Shown piece after piece: positions 18,052 through 26,009 of a DNA stretch of 64,000 nucleotides (positions within the stretch are counted from its first letter, which is position 1; every line of letters starts with the position of its first letter). The notes below the pieces were generated by a model. The model was not told the DNA's origin. It saw nothing but the letters and a program-made list of their open reading frames with translations, and made no database searches. Source of the stretch: Vogesella indigofera (GTDB taxonomy: Bacteria > Pseudomonadota > Gammaproteobacteria > Burkholderiales > Chromobacteriaceae); assembly GCF_028548395.1 (NCBI RefSeq), contig NZ_JAQQLA010000005.1:124001-188000 (forward strand). Reading direction: 5' to 3'. The position numbers were made by a program, and so were the translations under genes.

Positions 18052-19191
18052 TCAGGACACGGCATCGATATCGGCGTAGCGCTCGTGGATCGCCATGATC
18101 TGGTCCAGGTGGTCGTGGAGTGCCTGCACGCAGTCGGCATCCAGTTTGCCGGCCTGAACCATGCGGTCCAGCTCGGCCAGCGCATTGCGCGGCGACCAGA
18201 CCGGCTTGTACGGCCGGATCGCCGTCAGTGCATCGAAGATGTCGGCCACCGTCACGATGCGGGCCTCCAGCGGGATGGCGTCCTGCTGCAGCTGCCGCGG
18301 ATAGCCGCTGCCGTCGAGGTATTCGTGATGGCAGTGCACGATGTTGCGCAGGATGGCGGAATCGGGCAGGCGTTGGTGCGCGCCGGTGCCCACGATGCGG
18401 TCAATGATCTGGATCCCCTTGTCGACATGGGTTTCCATGATGGCCCGCTCGGCCGGGTCGAGCCGGCCCGGCTTGAGCAGCACCTTGTCGGGGATGCCGA
18501 TCTTGCCAATATCGTGCAGCGACGAAAACAGGTACACGCATTCTACAAACTCGTCATTGCGGCCGTAGCGCGGCGCGACGGCGCGGGCAATCACGCGCGA
18601 GTAGCGCGCCATGCGCTCCAGATGGGAGCCGGTTTCAAAGTCGCGCACCTCGGCCAGCTCGCGGGCCACCCGCGTCGCCTCCAGCACCGAGCGCACGGCG
18701 GACAGCTCGCTCGCAATCGCCATGCTGATCAGGCTGGTATACAGCACCAGATCGCGCTGCACCTGCGGGTTGAAGGCCGCCGCCTGCATCGAATCGAAGA
18801 ATACGAAACCGGCGAGGCTGCCGCCATCGTAGAAGGGCACCGTGAACGACGAGCGGTAGCCCTGTTCGCGCAGCCAGGTGTTGTGCACGGTGTCGGACTG
18901 CAGCGCGTGCTCGATGTTGTCGAGTACGCGGAATTCGCCGCTGGCGGCCAGGGCGCTCAGCGCGTGGCTGTCGGACAGCTTGTACTCGTAGCCGGTGATG
19001 GCCTCGCCCGCGCGGGTGCTGTTGATGAAGGTCTTGAGTACGTCGTCGTTCTCGTCATACAGCGCGCAGGCGATGCGATCGACCACCGGCACCGTTTCCA
19101 GCAGGCGGTCGTGCAACTCGTTGAGACGATGGGTGAGGGTGTCGTCGTGAAGGTTCAGGGCCATCATCATGAACTGCGGGGTTACGGTCAT
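18052..19191 (-). CDS. GAF-HD-GYP protein (c-di-GMP phosphodiesterase type)
   Basis: 379 residues from ATG 19191; a TTG one codon upstream also opens the frame. A GAF domain occupies about 25-170. An HD-GYP domain follows with LHDIGKIGIPDKVLLKPGRLD and a GSGYP variant of the GYP motif (HHEYLDGSGYPR). HD-GYP proteins hydrolyse c-di-GMP to GMP; metal ligands H, HD and later His residues are present, so activity is plausible. Cytosolic, no membrane segment. Divergent from ycaC. It adds to three other c-di-GMP proteins in this window. Confidence 0.85.
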   Translation of the reverse strand: MTVTPQFMMMALNLHDDTLTHRLNELHDRLLETVPVVDRIACALYDENDDVLKTFINSTRAGEAITGYEYKLSDSHALSALAASGEFRVLDNIEHALQSDTVHNTWLREQGYRSSFTVPFYDGGSLAGFVFFDSMQAAAFNPQVQRDLVLYTSLISMAIASELSAVRSVLEATRVARELAEVRDFETGSHLERMARYSRVIARAVAPRYGRNDEFVECVYLFSSLHDIGKIGIPDKVLLKPGRLDPAERAIMETHVDKGIQIIDRIVGTGAHQRLPDSAILRNIVHCHHEYLDGSGYPRQLQQDAIPLEARIVTVADIFDALTAIRPYKPVWSPRNALAELDRMVQAGKLDADCVQALHDHLDQIMAIHERYADIDAVS

Positions 19192-19541
19192 CAAGACTAG
19201 CTTTCAAGGGTTAACGTCACAGCGGGGTAGGGGTCAGCGTTACCTTAATACGCATCACGGCTGCAAGCCATCCCTAATCCATTCCAGCGTGGTTTTATCC
19301 GCGATTCGCCGCGTATGGGCCGGCAGACGGCCGGTTGCGGCGCGATGATAGCGCGCTTTCCGCTGGCTGCTGTGTGCTGTCACCTGCGCTGCTATTAGCG
19401 GCTGGCGGCTGCGGCAGGGCAGACTATCCTGAACACAGACATTCCACGCGCCGCCTGCCACTAGAGGCCGGCGGCCGCGCCGCGTGTTTCCCCACCGCGC
19501 CGGCTGCATCCGGCGCATTCAGATGCCAGAAGGAGAATGTG
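19192..19541. other. Intergenic region between divergent HD-GYP and ycaC genes
   Basis: About 350 bp with no convincing gene. It must hold both divergent promoters. An open frame here on the plus strand merely extends ycaC upstream and has no ribosome site. No operator recognised. Confidence 0.5.
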
Positions 19542-20168
19542 ATGACCACTCCCTACCAACGCCTGGACAAGAACAACGCTGCCGTGCTGCTGGTGGATCA
19601 CCAGGCCGGGCTGCTGTCGCTGGTACGCGATATCGATCCCGACAAGTTCAAGAACAACGTGCTGGCGCTGGGCAATCTGGCCCAGTACTTCAAGCTGCCG
19701 ACCATCCTGACCACCAGCTTCGAAAGCGGCCCCAATGGCCCGCTGGTGCCGGAGCTGAAGGCGCAGTTTCCGGATGCGCCGTACATCGCCCGCCCCGGCC
19801 AGATCAATGCCTGGGACAACGCCGACTTCGTGCAGGCGGTCAAGGCCACCGGCAAGCGGCAGCTGATCCTGGCCGGGGTGGTGACCGAAGTGTGTGTCGC
19901 CTTCCCGGCGCTGTCGGCGCTCGAAGAGGGCTTTGAGGTGTTCGTGGTCACCGATGCCTCGGGCACCTTCAACGACATCACCCGGCAGGCCGCCTGGGCG
20001 CGCATGTCGCAGGCGGGTGCCCAGCTGATGACCTGGTTCGGCGTGGCCTGCGAGCTGCATCGTGACTGGCGCAACGACATCGAGGGCCTGGGCACGCTGT
20101 TCTCTAACCACATCCCGGACTACCGCAACCTGATCACCAGCTACACCACGCTGACCGCTGGCAAGTAA
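19542..20168 (+). CDS. ycaC: YcaC-family isochorismatase-like hydrolase
   Basis: 208 residues, the same length as Escherichia coli YcaC and very similar along its whole length by recall (for example RLDKNNAAVLLVDHQAGLL, AGVVTEVCVAFPALSA). The catalytic triad of the isochorismatase-like fold is visible as Asp in LVDHQ, a Lys in the middle, and the Cys of VTEVC. The exact substrate of YcaC is not established. ATG 19542 follows AAGGAGAATGTG. Such close similarity to an enterobacterial protein could mean horizontal spread, though codon use matches the neighbours. Confidence 0.9.
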   Translation: MTTPYQRLDKNNAAVLLVDHQAGLLSLVRDIDPDKFKNNVLALGNLAQYFKLPTILTTSFESGPNGPLVPELKAQFPDAPYIARPGQINAWDNADFVQAVKATGKRQLILAGVVTEVCVAFPALSALEEGFEVFVVTDASGTFNDITRQAAWARMSQAGAQLMTWFGVACELHRDWRNDIEGLGTLFSNHIPDYRNLITSYTTLTAGK

Positions 20169-20176
20169 GCTGCTAC

Positions 20177-20206
20177 GACAAGGGCCACCTTGCGGTGGCC
20201 CTTGTC
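20177..20206 (+). terminator. Stem-loop between convergent ycaC and tas
   Basis: GACAAGGGCCACC (20177-20189), loop TTGC, GGTGGCCCTTGTC (20194-20206): a perfect 13-bp stem. No long U run, but its position between converging genes makes a terminator role likely. Confidence 0.65.
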
Positions 20207-20243
20207 GTGTGCGGCGCGGTCGCCCCCCCGCGCGCCAGATGGC

Positions 20244-21296
20244 TCAGGGGGCCGGGTTGGGAATAGCCTGATGGATGGCGTCGATGGCGGCCAACGTTGC
20301 CGCATCCAGCGTCAGCTCGGCGCTGGTGATGTTTTCCTCCAGCTGCGCCAGCGTGGTGGCACCGATGATGTTGCTGGTCACGAATGGCCGGCTGTTGACG
20401 TAGGCCAGTGCCATCTGCGCCGGCGACAGCCCACTCTGGCGTGCCAGCGCCACGTAGCGCGCGGTGGCGGCTTCCGCCTGCGGGTTGGTGTAGCGGGTGA
20501 AGCGATCGAACAGCGTCAGCCGCGCACCCTGTGGCTGGGCGCCGTCCAGATATTTGCCGGACAGCACGCCAAATGCCAGCGGCGAATAGGCCAGCAGCCC
20601 AACCTGTTCGCGGTGGCTGAATTCGGCCAGCCCCACTTCGTAACTACGGTTCAGCAGGCTGTACGGGTTCTGGATGCTGGCCACGCGCGGCAGGTCGTAG
20701 CGCTCGGCCAGCGCCAGGAATTGCGCCAGCCCCCACGGCGTTTCGTTGGAGACACCGATGGCGCGCACCTTGCCGGCGGTGACGAAGTCCTGCAGCACGC
20801 GCAGGGTTTCCTCGATGGCGACGCTGCCCGGCGCGTCGTCCTGCCACGGATAGCCCAGCTGGCCAAAATAATTGGTGCTGCGATCCGGCCAGTGCAGCTG
20901 GTACAGGTCAACATGGTCGGTCTGCAGCCGGCGCAGGCTGTCGTGCAGCGCCTGGGTCAGATTGGCGCGGTCGAAGTGCACCTTGCCGTCGCGGATATGG
21001 CCGGGGCGTTTGGGGTCGCTGCTCGGCCCCGCCGCCTTGGTGGCCAGCACGATGCGCTCGCGCCGGCCGCCCTTGGCCAGCCAGCTGCCGATATGGCTTT
21101 CGGTACGGCCCTGGGTGTCGGCCTTGGGCGGCACTGGGTACATCTCGGCGGTGTCGATCAGGTTGATGCCGCGTTCCAGCGCCAGGTCCAGCTGGCTGTG
21201 GGCGTCGGCCTCGTTGTTCTGTTCGCCCCAGGTCATGGTGCCCAGCGAGATCAGGCTGACATTGATGCCGCTGCGGCCGAGTGGTCGGTATTCCAT
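20244..21296 (-). CDS. tas: Tas-like aldo/keto reductase
   Basis: 350 residues, an AKR TIM barrel. Blocks GTMTWGEQNNEADAHSQLD, NLIDTAEMYPVPP and IQNPYSLLNRSYEVGLAE match Escherichia coli Tas, as recalled. The catalytic tetrad residues (Asp of NLIDTAE, Tyr of AEMY, Lys of ATKA, His of QLHWP) are present. NADPH-dependent reduction of an unknown carbonyl in the cytosol. It begins 31 bp after the racemase gene and may be the last gene of the sulfonate operon. Confidence 0.88.
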   Translation of the reverse strand: MEYRPLGRSGINVSLISLGTMTWGEQNNEADAHSQLDLALERGINLIDTAEMYPVPPKADTQGRTESHIGSWLAKGGRRERIVLATKAAGPSSDPKRPGHIRDGKVHFDRANLTQALHDSLRRLQTDHVDLYQLHWPDRSTNYFGQLGYPWQDDAPGSVAIEETLRVLQDFVTAGKVRAIGVSNETPWGLAQFLALAERYDLPRVASIQNPYSLLNRSYEVGLAEFSHREQVGLLAYSPLAFGVLSGKYLDGAQPQGARLTLFDRFTRYTNPQAEAATARYVALARQSGLSPAQMALAYVNSRPFVTSNIIGATTLAQLEENITSAELTLDAATLAAIDAIHQAIPNPAP

Positions 21297-21327
21297 GGAG
21301 GGTCTGCCTTGTGGTTGGGTGGTGACG

Positions 21328-22089
21328 TTACGGTGCCACAGTGGCGCGGCCGGAGCCAGCGCCAGGTTCAGGCGCGGCGCTGCCGGCTTGCTGCCAGTAG
21401 CGCAATACCGCCTGCACCAGCGCCTGGGCCGGGTCGATGCTGATGGCTTGCAGTGGCGAGTTTACCGCAGCCAGCGCCAGCGGGACTTCGGTGCAGGCCA
21501 GGATCAGCCGCGTGGCGCCGTGTTGCCGCAGCGCCTCGCCGACCTGTTGCAGCAGCTCGCCGCCCAGCTGCAGCGCGTTGCGTTTTACCGCGTAGCAGCC
21601 GGGAGTGAAGGCCTGGGCAAGCACTGCTTCGCTGGGCAGCACATAAGGGATACCGCGTGCGGCCAACCTTTGCTGGTAGAGGCCGCTTTGCAGCGCGCCG
21701 CGGCTGGCGATGATGCCGACCGGTCCGTCGCTGGCGCCCAGCGCCGCCAGTGTGGCATCCGCGATATGGAGCAGCGGCGCCGGACTGGCGGCGGCCAGCG
21801 CGTCAAACCAGTGATGCGCGGTATTGCAGGGGATGACGATGCGGGTGGCGCCGGCGGCGTTCAGCTGCCGGATGCCGTGCAGCATGGCCGGCAGCGGGCT
21901 GTCGCCGTGGCCGGCCAGATAGTGCTGGCGGTCGGGGATCTGCGGCACGTTCCAGGTGACGGTCGCCACGTGTTCCTGGTCTCTGCCGGCCGGGGTGGCG
22001 AGGATCAGCTTGTGCAGGAAATCCACCGTCGCCAGCGGCCCCATGCCGCCCAGCACGCCGATCAGCGGAGAGTGCGGCACCGGGCTCAC
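21328..22089 (-). CDS. Aspartate/glutamate racemase family protein
   Basis: 253 residues. The family signature LIGVLGGMGPLAT opens the protein. The two catalytic cysteines are in IPCNTAHHW and LACTEVPLA, so cofactor-independent racemase (or related lyase) chemistry is expected. Its start overlaps the stop of the preceding PLP enzyme gene (ATGA), so the two act together. In this operon it could interconvert D- and L-forms of cysteate or cysteine for the PLP enzyme; that is inference. Confidence 0.85.
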   Translation of the reverse strand: MSPVPHSPLIGVLGGMGPLATVDFLHKLILATPAGRDQEHVATVTWNVPQIPDRQHYLAGHGDSPLPAMLHGIRQLNAAGATRIVIPCNTAHHWFDALAAASPAPLLHIADATLAALGASDGPVGIIASRGALQSGLYQQRLAARGIPYVLPSEAVLAQAFTPGCYAVKRNALQLGGELLQQVGEALRQHGATRLILACTEVPLALAAVNSPLQAISIDPAQALVQAVLRYWQQAGSAAPEPGAGSGRATVAP

Positions 22090-23102
22090 CGTACGCCGCC
22101 GGCCGGCTGCAGCAGGTCGCGGTAGCCAAACAGGCCGGCGGCGCCACCGGTATGCACGAACACGATGTTTTCGTCACGGCGGAAATGGCCGCGGCGGATC
22201 AGGTCGATCAGGCCGGCAAAGGCTTTGCCGCTGTAGACCGGGTCCAGCAGGATGCCTTCGTGGCGGGCCAGCAGGCGGATGGCTTCCAGCGTGCCCTCGG
22301 TGGGGATGCCGTAGCCGGCACCGACGTAATCGGCATTGACGCGCACCGCGCTGTCGTCAAACGGCTGGCGGATGTCGAGCAGATCCCAGGTCTGGCGGGC
22401 CAGCCGGGTCACGTTCTCGATCTGCTTGTCGCGCGCGGCGCGCACGCTGAAACCCAGCAGCGGGATGCCACTGTTGGCCGCCTGCAGCCCGACCACCAGC
22501 CCGGCCTGGGTGCCGCTGCTGCCGGTGGCGTGGATGACGTGGTCGATGCGCAGCGCCTGTTCGGTACTTTGCTGCAGCAGCTCCTGCGCCGACAGCACAT
22601 ACCCCAGCGCACCGATGGCGTTGGAGCCGCCACCGGGGATCAGGTACGGCACCTCGCCGGCGGCCTGCAGGCGCTCGCCCACCGCCAGCAGCTCGTGGTT
22701 CATGTCCAGCCCTGCGGGGCGGGTCTCGATGTCGGCACCCAGCAGCTGGTCCAGCAGCACGTTGCCGTTGCTGTAGTAGTCGGCGTGCGCGTCGCTGACG
22801 CGCTCTTCCAGCAGCACTGTGCTTGGCAGTCCCAGCTTGTTGGCCGCGGCGATGGTCTGCCGCACGTGGTTGGACTGGGTGGCGCCCTGGGTCACGATAT
22901 GGGTGGCGCCTTTGGCCAGCGCGTCGCCAAGCAGGAATTCCAGCTTGCGCGTCTTGTTGCCGCCCAGCGCCAGGCCGGTGTTGTCGTCGCGTTTGATGAA
23001 CAGCTGCGGGCCGTCCAGCAGGCGGCTCAGGTTGGGCAGCGCCTCCAGCGGCGTCGGTGCCTGCGTCAGGCGGAGGCGGGGAAAGCGGGCGAGGGTGGTC
23101 AT
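22086..23102 (-). CDS. D-cysteine desulfhydrase / L-cysteate sulfo-lyase family PLP enzyme
   Basis: 338 residues of the ACC deaminase/DcyD fold. The PLP lysine is in LALGGNKTRKLEF, followed by TQGATQSNHVRQ and the phosphate-binding ATGSSGTQAG. DcyD releases sulfide and pyruvate from D-cysteine; CuyA, in the same family, releases sulfite from L-cysteate. The neighbouring sulfonate-type ABC importer makes cysteate a reasonable substrate, but sequence alone does not decide. Followed by a racemase gene with a 4-base overlap. Confidence 0.85.
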   Translation of the reverse strand: MTTLARFPRLRLTQAPTPLEALPNLSRLLDGPQLFIKRDDNTGLALGGNKTRKLEFLLGDALAKGATHIVTQGATQSNHVRQTIAAANKLGLPSTVLLEERVSDAHADYYSNGNVLLDQLLGADIETRPAGLDMNHELLAVGERLQAAGEVPYLIPGGGSNAIGALGYVLSAQELLQQSTEQALRIDHVIHATGSSGTQAGLVVGLQAANSGIPLLGFSVRAARDKQIENVTRLARQTWDLLDIRQPFDDSAVRVNADYVGAGYGIPTEGTLEAIRLLARHEGILLDPVYSGKAFAGLIDLIRRGHFRRDENIVFVHTGGAAGLFGYRDLLQPAGGVR

Positions 23103-23126
23103 GTCGTTATCCTTGTCGATGAAAGG

Positions 23127-23924
23127 TCAGGCTGGTTGGGTGCCCAGACTCTTGGCGGCTTCTTCGCGCACGATGTGCAACACGTCGCGCTTGAGCTGGC
23201 CGTAGGCCGGGTCGGTGAGCAGGTCTTCCGGCGAACGCGGGCGGGCAAACGGCACGCTGAAGCTTTCGCGGATGCGCCCGGGGCGCGCCGACATCACCAG
23301 CACGCGGTCGGCGAGGAACAGCGCCTCGTCCACGTCGTGGGTGACGAACAGGATGGTGGTGCGCGTGCGCTGCCAGATGTCGGTCAGCAGCTCCTGCATC
23401 ACCAGTCGCGTTTGCGCGTCCAGCGCGCCGAAAGGCTCGTCCATCAGCAGGGTTTGCGGCTGCGGTAGCCAGGCGCGGGCCAGTGCGGCGCGCTGGCGCA
23501 TGCCGCCGGACAGTTGCCACGGGTAGTGGCCGGCAAAATCCTGCAGCCCGACCAGCTGTAGATAGCGCTCGGCGTCGGCCTGCCAGGCGGCCTTGTCGCT
23601 GCCGGCCATGCGCGGGCCAAAGGTGATGTTGTCGCGGATGGTCAGCCACGGGAACAGCGTCGGCTGCTGGAACACCATGCCGCGCTCCGGCCCCGGCGCG
23701 CTCACCGGCTGGCCATTGAGCAGCACGCGGCCGTGGTCGGCCTGCTCGAAACCGGCGACCAGGTTCAGGATGGTGGACTTGCCGCAGCCGGACGGGCCCA
23801 GCAGGCAGACGAACTCGCCCGGCTGCACCTGCAGCGAGACCTGCTCCAGCACGCTGCTGTGGCTGCCGTCGGGGGCGGCAAACTGTTTGCTGACCTGCTC
23901 CAGCGAAAGGCGTGGCGTTGTCAT
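23127..23924 (-). CDS. Sulfonate-type ABC transporter ATPase (SsuB/TauB-like)
   Basis: 265 residues from ATG 23924. That start follows GGGAGAGACGC and overlaps the permease stop (ATGA), which fixes it over the upstream ATG at 23942. Motifs: Walker A GPSGCGKST, Q-loop VFQQPTLFPW, signature LSGGMRQRAALARAW, Walker B LLMDEPFGALD, switch THDVDEA. It energises import with the adjacent permease and binding protein. Confidence 0.9.
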   Translation of the reverse strand: MTTPRLSLEQVSKQFAAPDGSHSSVLEQVSLQVQPGEFVCLLGPSGCGKSTILNLVAGFEQADHGRVLLNGQPVSAPGPERGMVFQQPTLFPWLTIRDNITFGPRMAGSDKAAWQADAERYLQLVGLQDFAGHYPWQLSGGMRQRAALARAWLPQPQTLLMDEPFGALDAQTRLVMQELLTDIWQRTRTTILFVTHDVDEALFLADRVLVMSARPGRIRESFSVPFARPRSPEDLLTDPAYGQLKRDVLHIVREEAAKSLGTQPA

Positions 23925-24778
23925 GCGTCTCTCCCAGTCCATGGGGCATGGCGGCGCTGCAGGCCTTGCAGCAACCAGTCGAAGGCGTAGCCGGTCAGCC
24001 CCAGCAGCACGATGCCGAGCAGCACCACGTCGGTACGCAGGTAGCTGCCGGCGTTGATCACCATCCAGCCGAGGCCAGAGTTGGCCGCCACCATTTCGGC
24101 GGCGATCAGCGAGGTCCAGCCGATGCCGACCGACAGGCGCACGCTAGTAAACACCTCGGGTAGTGCATCGGGCAGCACCACATGCACAAACTGCTGGCGA
24201 CGGCTGGCGCCCAGTGTCTGCGCCGCGCGCAGCCGGCCCTGACTCACGCCCTGCACTGCGGCCATGGCGCCGACCACGATGCTAAGAAAGCTGGAGATGA
24301 AGATCAGGAAAAATTTGGCGCCTTCGCCGATACCGAACCACACGATCACCAGCGGAATCAGCGCGATCTTGGGCAGCGGCCGCAGAAACTGCACAAAGGG
24401 GTTCAGCACCGCGGCGAACAGCGGCGACAGCCCCATGGCCAGCCCCAGCGGCACCCCCAGCGCAATGGCCGCGGCAAACGCCAGCAGCGCGCGGCCGCTA
24501 CTCACCGCGAAGTGCTGCCACAGCGGGGTCTGCCGGTAGCCGCTGGCCAGCAGCTCCTGCACCGTCAGCCACAGGTCGCTCGGCGGCGGTAGCAGCAGCG
24601 GGTCGACCCAGCCGAGGCTGCCGGACAGCTGCCACAGCAGCACGAACAGTGCCACGCTGGCGGTGCTGAGCAGCGGCAAGCGGTAGCGGCGCAGCCGCGG
24701 CCATGCGGCCAACCTTGGCACGGTGACGGCGGCGGGCCGCGCCGCCGCCGGAAGAGTCAATTGGCTATCCGTCGACAC
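23921..24778 (-). CDS. Sulfonate-type ABC transporter permease (SsuC/TauC-like)
   Basis: 285 residues: about 30 cytoplasmic residues, then six helices. The EAA-like loop is at GASRRQQFVHVVLPDALPEV. Related in pattern to the TauC protein encoded at 13395-14255, so this is a second paralogous importer. It begins 7 bp after the binding-protein gene. Confidence 0.9.
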   Translation of the reverse strand: MSTDSQLTLPAAARPAAVTVPRLAAWPRLRRYRLPLLSTASVALFVLLWQLSGSLGWVDPLLLPPPSDLWLTVQELLASGYRQTPLWQHFAVSSGRALLAFAAAIALGVPLGLAMGLSPLFAAVLNPFVQFLRPLPKIALIPLVIVWFGIGEGAKFFLIFISSFLSIVVGAMAAVQGVSQGRLRAAQTLGASRRQQFVHVVLPDALPEVFTSVRLSVGIGWTSLIAAEMVAANSGLGWMVINAGSYLRTDVVLLGIVLLGLTGYAFDWLLQGLQRRHAPWTGRDA

Positions 24779-24785
24779 GATGACC

Positions 24786-25805
24786 TCACTTGGCGGCTGC
24801 AGCTTGCTGCAGATAGCTGGTGTTCAGCGCGCTGGCGTAGGATGCCGGCACCTCCTGTTTGCGGATCTCGCCGATCTCGGCCAGGAAGTCGGCGGTCGCC
24901 TTGTAGGAATTCACGATGCGCGAGCCGTTCTTGGCGTTACCGGTGCCGATATAGGCCGGCGTCAGCTGCTCGCTGATCGACGGGTACTGCAGCCCGGCCA
25001 GCGTGCTACGCACGGTGTCCAGCGGGATGTTCAGATGCTGGGCGATCAGCTGCGACGAGCCTTCCGGGTCCTTCTTGTACTGGTTGACCTTGTCCTGTGC
25101 CACGCGCAGGAACTTGCTGACCAGCTGCGGGTACTTGGCGGCAAATTCCTTGCGCACCACGTAGTTGTTGAATACCAGCACGCCGTGTTTTTGCAGGTCG
25201 CGGGTGGCAAAGATTTCCTTGCCGCCGTCGGCCTCCAGTTGCTGGCTGAACGGGCCCCACACATAGGCGGCGTCGATGTCGCCGCGTTTCCACGCCGCCA
25301 CGATCTCGGCCGGTTTCAGCGTCAGCACATTGATCTTGCTGCGGTCGGCCTGCGCCAGCTTGACGCCAACTTCAAACGCGTACTGCGAGGTGGAGTTGGC
25401 CGGATAGGCCACGGTCTTGCCTTCCAGGCTCTTGAAGCTGGCCAGGCTGTTCCTGGCGATCAGCCGCTCGCTGGTGGCGATGATTTCCGGGGTGCCGATC
25501 ACCTCGATCGGCAGTTTGCGGGCAATGCCGGCGGCGGCCGGGCTGGAGCCGAAGCGGGCGATGTCGATTTCCTTGGCGGCGAACAGGGTCAGTACGTCGG
25601 CGCCGGAATTGAACGGCACCCATTTCACCGGGGCGCCAAAGGCCTTGTCGAAGGACTTGTCGATCTTGCCCAGCACCCAGACGCGCGGGCCGCCGGCGTA
25701 GGCAAAGCGGACTTCGTCGGGAATGGCTTCGGCATAGGCGGCGGCGGGCAGGAAAACCGAGGCGGCCAGTAGCAGGCCCTTGATGAAAGTGCGGCGTTGG
25801 TTCAT
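24786..25805 (-). CDS. Sulfonate-type ABC transporter binding protein
   Basis: 339 residues from ATG 25805 (MNQRRTFIKG), chosen because a twin-Arg-like N-terminus and signal peptide (cleaved near AYAEAIP) start there. SsuA/TauA-type fold: NSGADVLTLFAAKEIDIARFGSSPAAAGIA and AYVWGPFSQQL. First gene of a five- or six-gene minus-strand operon with permease, ATPase, a DcyD/CuyA-family enzyme, a racemase and perhaps tas. Ligand is probably an aliphatic sulfonate or a sulfur amino acid. Confidence 0.88.
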   Translation of the reverse strand: MNQRRTFIKGLLLAASVFLPAAAYAEAIPDEVRFAYAGGPRVWVLGKIDKSFDKAFGAPVKWVPFNSGADVLTLFAAKEIDIARFGSSPAAAGIARKLPIEVIGTPEIIATSERLIARNSLASFKSLEGKTVAYPANSTSQYAFEVGVKLAQADRSKINVLTLKPAEIVAAWKRGDIDAAYVWGPFSQQLEADGGKEIFATRDLQKHGVLVFNNYVVRKEFAAKYPQLVSKFLRVAQDKVNQYKKDPEGSSQLIAQHLNIPLDTVRSTLAGLQYPSISEQLTPAYIGTGNAKNGSRIVNSYKATADFLAEIGEIRKQEVPASYASALNTSYLQQAAAAK

Positions 25806-25951
25806 GGGGGTGACTCCTATATTTGGAAACACCATATTAATTGCCGCCGGTTTTTTATTTAAATCATATTAATTTCGAATGAATGCCGGATTGTTCATTA
25901 GCAGTAATTGATATTTGATTGCCAGGATTAATTACCGGCGCTGGAAGTTAA

Positions 25952-25990
25952 ATAAAAAAGGTTGGCCGCAATACTGCTGCGGCCAACCTT
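25952..25990 (-). terminator. Terminator of the encapsulin operon made of paired repeat words
   Basis: AAGGTTGGCCGCA (25958-25970) and TGCGGCCAACCTT (25978-25990) form a perfect 13-bp stem with loop ATACTGC. On the minus strand the stem is followed by six U (25954-25959). It lies 20 bp beyond the cysteine desulfurase stop. Both arms are copies of the chromosome-wide AAGGTTGGCCGCAA word in inverted pair. Confidence 0.88.
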
Positions 25991-26009
25991 GGGTGCTACC
26001 CGGTCAAAT

